Below, piece by piece: positions 48,001 through 60,000 of a stretch of DNA of 64,000 nucleotides (position 1 is the stretch's first letter; each line of letters opens with the position of its first letter). The position numbers and the translations under genes were made by a program. This stretch comes from Gorsachius magnificus (lineage: Eukaryota; Chordata; Aves; Pelecaniformes; Ardeidae): contig CM067084.1 in NCBI GenBank assembly GCA_034008185.1, positions 37,523,099-37,587,098 of the forward strand. Reading direction: 5' to 3'. A model generated the notes under the pieces. The model saw only the letters and a list, made by a program, of their open reading frames with translations. It ran no database searches and was not told the DNA's origin.

Positions 48001-51000
48001 GATGCCCAAAGGAGGCTGTGACCCCATGGGCTTGTAGAGGGGCTGGCAGAGCTTGTGACCCCAGGTGGGACCCACGCTGGAGCAGTCTTTTCCTGAAGGA
48101 CTAAACCCCGTGGGAAGAATGGACCAATGGGACCAGTGCTGTTTAATATTTTCATCAGTGACTTAGACAGTGAGATCGAGTGCACCCTCAGCAAGTTTGC
48201 AGATGAAACCAAGCTGAGTGGTGCGGTTGACACACCAGAAGGATGGGACGTCATCCAAAGAGACATGAGGTTCAACAAGGCCAAGTGCAAAGTCCTGCAC
48301 ATGGGTCGGGGCAACCCCCAGTATCAATACAGGCTGGGGGAAGAAAGGATCGAGAGCAGCCCTGCAGAGAAAGACTTGGAGGTACTGATGGATGAAAAGC
48401 TGGACATGAGCAAACAATGTGCGCTTGCAATCCAGAAGGCCAACTGTACTCTGGGCTGCATCAAGAGAAGTGTGGCCAGCAGGTCAATGAAGGTGATTCT
48501 GCCCCTCTACTCTGCTCTGGTGAGACCTCACCTAGAGTACTGCGTCCAGCTCTGGAGCCCTCAGCACAAGAAGGACATGGAACTGTCAGAGCAGGTCCAG
48601 AGGAGGCCACAAAAATGATCTGAGGGCTGGAGCACCCCTCCTATGACAACAGGCTGAGAGAGTTGGGGTTGGTCAGCCTGGAGAAGGCTGCAGGGACACC
48701 TTATTGCGGCCTTTCAGTACCTAAAGGGGGCCTATAGGAAAGTTGGGGACAATCTTTTTATTAAGGCCTGCTGTGACTGGACAAGGGGTAATGGATTTAA
48801 ACTAAAGGAGGGTAGATTTAGACTAGATACAAGGAAGAAATTTTTTGCAATGAAGGTAGTGAAACACTGGAACAGGTTGCCCAGGGAGGTAGTGGAGGCC
48901 CCATCCCTGGGAACATTCAAGGCCAGATTAGATGGGTCTCTGAGCAACCTGATCTAGTTAGCAGTGTCCCTGCTCACTGCTGGGGGGTTGGACTAGATGA
49001 CCTCTAGGGGTCCCTTCCAACCCAAAACATTCTATGATTCTGTGACCCACGCTGGAGCAGTTCGTGAAGAACTGTGCCTATGGGAAGGACTCACACTAGA
49101 GCAGTTCATGGAGGACTATCTGCCATGAGAGGGACCCCAGGCTGGAGCAGGGGAAGAATGTGAGGAATCCTCTCCCTGAGGAGGAAGGAGCAGCAGAAAC
49201 AACGCGTGATGAACTGACTACAACTTCCATTCCCCATCCCCATCTGCCACTTGGTGTGGGAAGTAGAGAAAATTGGGAGTAAAGCCAAGCCCAGGAAGAA
49301 GGTGTTTTAAGATTCAGGTTTTTATTCTGTCCTACTCTGATTTGACTGGTAATAAATTAAACTAATTTTCCCAAGTTGAGTCTGCATTGCCCATGACGGA
49401 AACTGGCGAATGATCTTTCCCTGTCCTTATCTTGACACATGAGCCTTTCATTGTATTTTCTCTTCCCTGTCCTGCAGAAGAGGGGAGTGATAGAGCAGTT
49501 TGATGGCACCTGGTGTCCAGCCAAGGTCAACCCATCACAGAATGAAATCTCAATTTGCACATATTTCACTGGAAATATAAACCTGGTCTTTTAAAAGAAG
49601 GTGTTTTCTTGGGATTTATTTTTTTTTTAATATACTGAAAACTCAACAACTTGGAGCAATTCAAAATAAGCACTATCTGCAAGCACAGTCACAGCTTAAG
49701 TGTTATCACAGGGAGACCAGCATGAGCAAAGTTCCCTTCAGCACACAAATTAGTGGCTGCCATCCAAGGACAACTGGGAAAATTGTGAAATTCAAGTGAT
49801 GGTTCTTCTAAAGGAATGTTCTTGAGCCCAGTGAATACAGGTAAAACCCTTGTCATCTCTGTTTTGTCACTTAGGGTGCTTGTATTAGAGTGACTTAACC
49901 TTTTAGCAACTGTTTTGAAGAGACAGTTTTGCCAGTCTTATTCTGAGGAAGAAAAAAAATTTCAAATCATGCTCGTGTCCACATCCCCACATAGCATTCC
50001 AATTATCACCTGTATTGATAAGATGAAACTGGCAAAATCTGTCCAAGTCTCTGGTCTCATGCTGTACATGCAACTGTGTCCATTCCCTACTATATCCTCT
50101 TTGGTTGTTTACACTCATACATATCCCTTCATGTTTACCAAAACAGGAATACAGACATTAAGATAGAAAAAGATTCACCTAAGATTACAAAAGAGGAAAA
50201 AAAATTAAGAATTTAGTTTGTAAGAAAGGTCAGTTTTGTCTTGTCACTCATTAATGCAAATCAATTTATCAAAGCAATTATGGAAAACTCCGATATTTTT
50301 CTAGAAATGAGACACAGGAAATTAATAATTTCTAATTCTGTAGGTCTCAGACCATGTTGCTTGCTTATGCAGACCTCTACCCACAACAATATGAACTCCA
50401 TTGCTGCAAACCTCAGAAACACCTGGAAAACAACCCTAGTCATAGAAACACTGGTAGGAGAGAGAACCACCCCAAGAACTCTTCCTCATGTCATAGGGAG
50501 CCTTTCAAGATGAATTGGGAGATTCAGTATACAGAGATGAGAACTTGTACCAAGTAGGGCTTTCCAGGTTGGAAAGCTGCTTTCTAATAGCATGCCCTTG
50601 TACAGGCTTGCAATGGTTTGCACCCCTCGACTGAAGTACCGCGTGCTCCTCAGGGCAATGCTCTTGCCAGTTCTTAAGCAGATACCATTACAAGAACACC
50701 TTGGGACTGACCACTGCCAAGCTGCGGTTCAACACTTCGGTTTCCCGCAATCAATGAGACAGAGACACGCTAGAAGACAAAGGAAAGTCAGTCAGTACCT
50801 GGGTGTTTGTGTGGTTGACTATAGCCTTCCCAGGGGAAGAGGGCGCTGACTGCTGCATTGTGAGGATCTGCTGTCCTAACACTACATTCAGAGGGATGCC
50901 CACCATCTTCTGGGGGGAGTTGGGAGGCTGGGAGGCCACTGACAGCACTGTTAGCTGCTTGGCAAAACAAAGCAGCAGTTTAAATCTCTGCGCAGGATAC

Positions 51001-54000
51001 CAGATCCTGTACATATACATTCCCCTACTCAGGAAAATACAGTTCTCCACCAGTACAAAGAGTCCTTTCTGTGAACAAGGGTGCTCCATTTAATCATAAC
51101 TCACACAGGTCTCACCATGCAACAATAGCACATAGACACGTTAGAAACTTTGACACATTGCTGGTTTCCAGCACCAAAAGGCCCGCTCAGAAAGCTAGCA
51201 CTGCTTCTGGTTTTTGGTTTGGTTTTGTTGTTGTTGTTTGGGTTTTTTTTTTTTAAGGAAGTTAGCCCACTGAAGCCTGAGCACTGTCAGGATGGATTTA
51301 CTGAATAATAGCTTTATAATCGGTACCATGACATTATTGTAAATGGAAGTTATAAAGGAGAGCTGTGGAAAGGAAAATAAAAAATCTCACCTTACACTAT
51401 TGATTCAGCCAAAGTATAACATCAGTATTTTCAAATCTACTTTCCAGATTCCCGTAGAGATCCAGTCTTCTGACCCTTCTGACCACATTTCTGCAGAGTG
51501 CAGTGTTTGAATACTCTATGCTATATAGCCACATCCCTTCCAAGGCTGGTTTTCTACTTTTTGTTCTGAACTTCCTTCTTTATGTTTTAAGAAAATTCCT
51601 TTTTTTTTTTTTTTTTTTTTTTTTAAACCATTTGCTTTTAAAAGATACTTAGAATTACTTACCTAAGTAATTAAGAGTAACCCAAGGAGTCTTTTCACCC
51701 CCACTCATTGGTGATTTTGATTCTAGATTTTTTTTTTAACACTTCTTCCTCATGTTACTTTCCTCACTAAATTCTCAGACACATTTAACATTACATTGCT
51801 AAAGCACAGTCAAATGAAGAATTCTTTACTCTTACACTAGTTTTCATATATGATACTTAGTTTGCACGCACTATGCATCTTGTCTCCCCGATTCTTCCTT
51901 TCTCCAGCAATATTCCTCTTCTCGAGGCAATTTTATCAAGTCTAAAATACAAGTGTTGCCGTGACACTCATCTGTAACACAGCTTATGATGGATAAGTTA
52001 TGTTTTCTATCTATTGTCCACCTGTGCCAACCTGCAGCTCTGTATTTGTCAAGGACCACTGCAGACCTTATTTATTTCACACATGATTAGGGAAGACTAA
52101 ATTATCTATGCAGTGGCAGGCAATGATTAATAAGTGCTGACCTACTGTCATTATTAAGGCCTCCTCTTAAACAGCCTGTTGATGTTTTATGAAGGCATTA
52201 AAAAAACACTGAGCACCAGGCTAAGAGAGAACAGCTGTTCTTGGAATGGATGTTTAGGGAACAGCAAGAAATGGCAGGAATGGGAAACTAATGCATATTT
52301 ACTTAAAATCACAGTAAGGAAGCCAACTGCAAAAAATCTAGCTTAGGCCATTACTGCGGAGCATCATGATGCACAATGGAGACTCTGGAGTGGTGGGATC
52401 ATAAATAGCTTGTAGCAAAGATACAGAGAGCTCCATTCACACCACTGTGCAGGGGTGATAGAAGGCTGCAGCCAGAATCAGGTCCTTACCTTATTAGGGG
52501 ATTTGAGTGGTGAGATAGCTATTTTATTCGGTGTCTGTTGTGGTGTTGTACTCAAAGATGATCCAATGACTCCGCTCTCAGAGATTGTTATTGTCTTTGG
52601 TGGTGTTCCTGGAGCAGACTGTGAAAGAACCCTACCTATAAACAATGAAGATACCATCAGCTCAAGTTATCCCTATTTACATTAATTTTTAAAGCAAAGT
52701 TTTCTCTGCATATCATGCAATTGATCCCTACTTCTGAGAGTATCACCTGGTAGGAAGGACACTAGCATTCGTTAAGTTAGATTTAGCAACAAAAAAGAAA
52801 ATAATTGGCATTATTGCAAAAAGACAGTTCGCTCGGGCTTAAAAAAGCCAAAATGTACATTGAGCTTTTCGTGACATTCAGCTGAAAATTCTTTAAAGCC
52901 AGGACAGCATCCTGAGGCCAGCACAGCCCTCCAACACACCTGCACTGTGCACAAACACCCAGCCAGCTGGCAGTTTCCTAGGAACTCCCTGGGCTGCTGT
53001 ACTGAGAAACCGAGCATCCGTGGGGGACTACTTAGTTTTAAAACCTCAGCCATCAGAAATTAGCTGTGTTAGAGTGACCAAGAAAAAGGTGTTTGGTCTG
53101 TCTACACTCAACTCTAAGTGGATTGTATTTTTTTTCTTTTTTTCTTCTCTGTGTTGGCAGTTGTTTTTTTTCATTGCCTAATATGACGCTCCCATGTAAA
53201 CATGGGTGGTGGTATAACTCTACAAACCATATATTTTCACAATGGCAAAAAAGGTCAAACATCAAAACCAGCAGCTCCAAATAATGAAATCAGTCTTAAG
53301 AATATTGCAAAAGTCCCAGAGTGGAAAGCGGATTTTTTTTTTTTTTTCATACTTCTAAGTTTCTGACCACTGAGCTTTCCTCTGCTGCCCTTTGGCTTAG
53401 ATTCATTTTTGTCATAGCTTCTCTGTCACCCTTTCTCTTGTACTACTTTTATCAAAATAAGAAACAAACAGATACCAGCATAACTTTTCCATTCAAAACC
53501 AACCACTCGCACGACAATTCAGTCAGCTCTAACAAGAAAAAGCATTATCCTCGTGGAAAGCTGCCTTCCTCCAAGGTCTACGTTCTCTAAAATAACCTTC
53601 ACTTTTGTGCAGCCTAAGTAACAGCACAGACAGTTGCTAGCAGCTGCGAAAGCCACATGCAACCTGAAAAATGTCAGTCTGTGGGAATTTTACCATCTAC
53701 AGTATTCAATGCTTTGAGTTGTTTTTTTCCCAGTGACAGCTTTCCCTTTCTCACTACATCCCCTCTGCACGCCTTGGCATCACTTTCCTTAATGGAACCT
53801 GGCTGCTTATATTGACAAGTCTTTCAAATATACAGCTTCCACCTCAGTTTGCAGGAATTCCCAGGCAATTAAAAATATTTATTAGATTCATAAAAACACA
53901 CATACAAAACACAAACACAAATGTTACATCTTGCCTAAAATGATGCCAGTCTCTCAAAGCTAGCAAGCTGTGCTGGCTGTTTGGGATTATGAGAGGAAAG

Positions 54001-57000
54001 GTAGATATTTAAAAAGATTTCCCTCTCAATTAGAGAAGCATCTTCAGCTTCCAGTGAGGCTTCTCGCACAGGCTCAGGGACAGGTACTGTTGATTTTCCA
54101 TCATATTGATTTAAAAGCTGAAAGTTTGTTTATTTTGTAACATATCTGCTTGTCAGTATTATGTAGGTATGTTTTGATTTGGACTTTTCATTCTGGAGGC
54201 AGCAAACTTAAAAACATGCTCTTGTTAGTATTATTTTTGTTGTGGTTCCTTACTGTTTACCAATTTTCATGTATTACCAGATGAAAACGTAATGGAGCTC
54301 CAAGTGGCTCGTTTTGGGGTTTTTAATGATTTGGGTTGTGGTTTTTTTTTTCCTTAGAAAACCAAACCAACCCACAAGCAGCTTAATTAAAATATTTATA
54401 AACATAGTGAAGTGATCTTCTTATTCACAGGTCTGTACATTTGGTAGGGAGTTGTTTGAGAAAGGGGGAAAAAGTTGGGAGTGGAATGAGGAATCCCTCT
54501 TTCACCTAAAACACGAGTCAGGCTTCTGGGTGCAGGCAGCCTGACAACTCAAGGGTAAGATCATGTTTCAGTTATGTGCCATTCACTTGTATCTATCAAA
54601 GTTTTGAATACAGGAGACAGATGTGTTCTTTTTAAAACCAGTGCAAGTGCCATTTTTGTAAAGACTTAAATTTGTTTAAATATGCGGAAAATATTTTAGG
54701 CCTACTTGGGTTGGTCAATCTGGAAGCAGTTGAAGACCTCCTTCAAAGCTCTGAAGACAACTCTGGTTTCCTACATTTGTCCTTTTGAGATAATTTACAT
54801 GTCTCCGATGTTACTTGTATACATGGAATGATGCATTTAGCAACGGATGCATCGGTCTCACTGCCATAATAAACAAATTATTACACTGTGGGGTTTTTCT
54901 TTAGTTTGTTTTTTTTTTTTTTTAAAGGACAAATATAGATTTGTTTTCCAAAGAGAGAAACCATTTCTTATTTGCCTTAATTACTTTCTTAGACTCTTCT
55001 GCAATGCTTATTTTTGAAGTAGGTGGGGAACTTAACAGAAAGAACACAGCTTTATTCACTGTTTTTCACTCATTTTCCCTGTTATATGCATGTATTACAT
55101 TTAAAGAGCACGCCTCCTTTTCCCCCTGCCTATTTATATGATGTATCTACAAATACTTTCTGTTTATCCAGTAGCCTTTTCTCTGGCTGTGATGTATTTT
55201 CTCCTCCCCAAAATCCAGAAAGTAAAAGCATCTTATAGTGAAAGCAAAACTCTACAATCACCAAGATAATTCTAAACAAGCAAATTGTAACGGTACCAAC
55301 AACTGCATTTATCTGCTTCTTACCCCCAAAATTCTCTGATTTTTTTTTTTTCAGTTGTTTGAGGTACTTCAACAGAAATTACAGTAAAATCATTAAGACA
55401 GAAAAATTTCTACTATCACCATCTCTTTGAACAGCCTTTAAAAACTGGTATAGCAAAACAAGTCAAAGTAGTACAACCTGCAATGACTGGTGACACTTGA
55501 GTGGTCTGCCCTGTAACAGCTTTGCTATTGATTGGTTTTGCAAAGATCAGCTTGGTGATCACTGGGCCAGAAGTTGGGGTTCGGGTCTTCTTTGCAATCT
55601 GAAAGATGGAGGAAAAAAATATCTAAAGTAACGAGCATTTTGCACCTAAATTATTGTATTGTTAAGTACATTAGAAAATTAAAAGGACAATACTCGCACA
55701 CATAATTAGAATAATAATTGCTTATCTCTCATTTCACCTCAATTTCTCACTATGGAGAGAACTAGGATATCATCCATGCGACTTCAGAAAACCAGCCAAA
55801 GCAGGACAGCCAATTCCTCTACAGCTTTTTTGTAAGGTGCTAACATACCTCATCTTCAAGATGCTCAAATTATTTCTTACATGCCATTGGTCTATAAAAA
55901 AATGTTAAAGTTAAATGCACAACTCAGTATTTCAAAATTTCAAAAGCTACTTCTTTTTCAGCCAAGCAGGGCAAAACTTGTTCCTCAAGTGATTTAAATA
56001 TGACAACTACTGCTCTGAAACATCTCTTGACCTAATCTGATGTAGCAGCACACTTTTATCCTGCAAATGGGGATCCTGCCTTCTGTAACAGTTCTCAAAA
56101 AGTAAGTGGATCATCAGTCCCTGAAAGTTTTGGGTACTCACTAGCCAAGAAAAATCAGTTGGCTACATCCAGGTACAATGGAGTCTTTTTCATTCTGTGA
56201 TCCAGTCTCCCAAAACACAGCTGGATCAGGAACATGTACGTAATTTGATGAGACAGATCACTTCAACTTGAAATCTTCATAAGCAGGGTTTTATATAGTC
56301 TTAAAAGTCTTAAACAAGACTTTTTCCCCTTTTCCACACCGACAGAAGTTAACTACCAAATGCATTTATCCTAATAGTTTCTATACACTGGCATCCAGCT
56401 GGTGAACAGTTCAATTAAGAGGTTACTTCTTTCAAAGACTATTTTAACCTGTTGACTGCAGAGGCTGCCAGCAGATGTAGACTATTGCTAGGACCTTCCC
56501 TGAGTCCAAGCAAGCACACTGGAAGGCATTACTGAAGCCCTTACACTTACCCACCCCACAGGTCAGGCCCATACTGCCTCTCTTCCACCACACATGCCCA
56601 GCCACATGCCAGGAGCACCAGCCACCAACTCCAGCAATACAGGAGAGGCACAACACTGGCATCCATGCGGGGAGCCACCTCTCAAAGGTGCAGAACAACC
56701 TTTATTACTCAAGTAGCTAAGTGGAGGAATCTCACCAACACACAAAAACACAGAGATGACAGCTACTTTTAACAACCTGAGAAAGTTGCAAATGCTTAAA
56801 TGAAGCAATTGAGTAGGCTGGATGTTACGGTTTCCTACACAAAAACCTACTTATAGAATTTGCTGACTGAAAACACCTCCTTTACAGTAGAGTAATGCCA
56901 AAACATTTGAAGTATTCACTAGCACATAATGAATTCAGCTCCGAGCAGCACACTCATGGCATGGCCAGGGAAGCTGGAGCTCCTCCCTGCTATGGCACTG

Positions 57001-60000
57001 GAGCCCCCCCCCCCCCAGCTTCCCATGGAAAGCAAACGCCACCTCTGTGTGCCTGAGCTGTGCCCAGACAAGGGAATGCAGCAATGAGCAACTCTGACAC
57101 CAGGCAGTGCCAGAAAACAGACCTCATTTAAAGGAAGCTATGTGCTGCTCTAGTTACAGTACAAGTATTTCTCAGAGGAAACCTCCACCTCAGACCATTG
57201 GCAGGTAAAGGACATTTACCCAAATATGCTGCACCCAGGCCATGTTAGCTGCTCTATATGTGGCATACAATAGTCAAGGCTTAAAATTAAACAGAAAAGA
57301 AAAAATAAACCCACTCTTTTTGGGCATATGTTAACTAAACCCTTGAAACGTAAGCTGTTTGAAGAAGAAAGCTTCATTTGCAGCCCAGTTTACAAATTTA
57401 ACACAAAGCCATTTTAACATCTAAAGGATTCCGTTCTCTTACCACATACACAGCTGATAGATGAGCAGGCATTTTATCAGTAAGTTTTTTTTGTAAATTT
57501 GCCACATTTTAATTTCTGATAAATTCCCACATTTCATCTGCTTGACTTGATATTTCTGTTCTGCTGAAGTTAATCTTACCCTGCCATAAAGTATTATTAT
57601 AACTCAACCGCTATTGCTTTTACTCTCTGAAGAGAAGGCAAAGTCTGGCTCAGAATGTGATCAACATCCAGCAGGAACAGCCAGCTCTGGACAACAGCAG
57701 TAATTTCCCAGTAAGAGCCAATAAATGTGCTTAAATGACTTATATTAAAGTGTGAAATACTAGTTACCCATTAACATGAACTATTTCAGAAAAAATGTAA
57801 AAATCCAAAAACAATAGCTGGTCAACACAAGTAGCCATGCTTCCTCAACTCAACTTCCAACATCCTCCTCAGATAAATTACGCTCTGCTTTTTGGGTGAA
57901 CTGTCTGTCTACAAAGAAGGAGGTCTAGCAAACAAGTGAATCCCCTCAGGGCTTAGGAAACACGGCAAAACTCAAGTGTGGTTGATTATAGGCAAGGAAT
58001 AGCCCTTGATCCTCAAGTGCAGGCAGTGTACTCCTGCCTTACTTGCTGCCAAGGGAGCCTTTCTGAGGTTTTTGCCACTGGAGCTGATAGCCCCAGGCAC
58101 CTGTGAGAGCCTTCTAGGCATCAGTGGGAAACTCGCTACCCATTTCAGTAGAGACTGGAGAAGCCAGAGGAAATAATCAAGATGACAGACTGCCTGCCCC
58201 TTTGATGCTTCAGAAAGAGCAAGTTCTCTGGAGCCCTCTGCCATTGCATGTACTAATTACAAGAAGCATTATTCCTTTGCCTGTGTAAGCTAAACATGCT
58301 CTCTGCAAGTTACTTTGAATTAGACTGCAAAAAGTATTTCCTGGATCAACAAGCTCTTCCATAAGAAATTATATTTAGAAGCATATACCAACCTTCCCCC
58401 TACAGAAGTGATTTGCAAGCATCTTTAAATAAAGGGTCAATTTGTGTCTTCATAAGCACTCTCCACTAAACAAGATGAACTAGCAAGTCAAACTACGTTC
58501 TATTCATACAGAAAAAGGCACGTGCATACCTCACATTTACTGCTGGATCAAATAGCCACATAGTCAGCTACCACAAAGGACTAACATCCTATAAATCCAC
58601 TCCCTAGATCACCTCATTGGAGCTTGTCTATGTAGCCACACCCTATGTAATTTATATTTGGCATAATATTAAAAAAATCAGGGAATCTAGAAATAGCAGA
58701 ACAGTGTACTTCGGAGAAGATGAAGAAACTGAGCTAGGAATGGGAGTTTGCTCTGAGGATAGGGAGTGCACGAGGTCACTTTTCCATGATGAGTTGAAGC
58801 CACAATGATGGCTTAGCAGTTGTCTTGCCATAGTAGCAACAATGCTATGGACACATAACTGCTGAAATGCACAGCCAGTTACCACATCAAGACATGTTCA
58901 AGTTAGACTAGCTTAGTGACAGCAATGGAAATCTGGTTGAGAGTCATCTGCAAGGCCAAACTCCTGCTTAATGTACTTGGACTAAAGTAGTACAGCAGCA
59001 GCCACATTGTTGTTTTTAAGCCTGTACACAGGCAGGAGCCACAGGCTGAAAACAGACATACTTGCCCAGTAGTTTTGTCCACACATCCAGGGCAGTGGTT
59101 TCAAGTAAATCAGAAAGAGCTGCCAAGGGACAGTAATAAACCTCTGGAAATAGATGAAGCCCGAGGTCCTGCCACATTTTACACCTCAGCCTCAGACCTC
59201 TAAAACTGTAATCACAGACGGAGACTGATTCCAAGGAACATTTTGCTCAACTTTATCAGTTATGCCTTTTCTCAAGTGCTGATATTTCAAATTCACAATT
59301 AGGTTACAGCAAGGCTAACTGAGTTTCTCTAATGACCTGCAAAGACCCTAGGACACTGAGGATGTAAGGAGAACTGAAGAGAGCTCTTTGTCATCTAATC
59401 TTTCACCAATTCACATTTCAGCACCAAGTCAAACTGCTGTGCTGCCTTGCATCCGAAATACCTGATTCACAAAGCCACAAGAGGTAAGTTAGACAAGACC
59501 CTTGGGAGGTATTCACAGCTTCCCTTTCGACTCACTGAAAGATTAAGAGGCTTGTGCAAGATGATGGGATAAATGCATGACTTAATTTTCTAAGCAGGGA
59601 CTCAAGGTGTGCGTTGCCTCCCCTGTCATTCACGATAGGGTAGATCATGAATCTCTCACATAGCCTCACATATCCCTCTGATACTTTAGTAATTTCCTAC
59701 AGGGAAAAGTACTGCCTGGGAAGTGCTAATGTAATCGTTTTCCCTACAGTATCAGGTACTTCTAACCAACTGAACATTGTTGTCTTGCTTCTCATTTCTA
59801 CTTCCTCCTCTCCTCATAGAAAAAAAGGAACGTCAGGTGTTAACAGTTCAATCTGTTTTGCAAATGTTTAATAAGAGATCACAGCAAACAAATTTTCTCA
59901 AACTGCAATTAACTAGATTTACAAATGGATGCAAGTCCATTTGTAATAGCTTCTATTAAGGAACCCGTACAATTTCTAATGACAAACCGCAGAGGTCAAT

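Noticed and set aside
48127..48618. 163-codon frame as a host gene
   Set aside because: It is the CR1 reverse transcriptase tail ([19 protein letters not shown]), truncated and with a changed catalytic motif.
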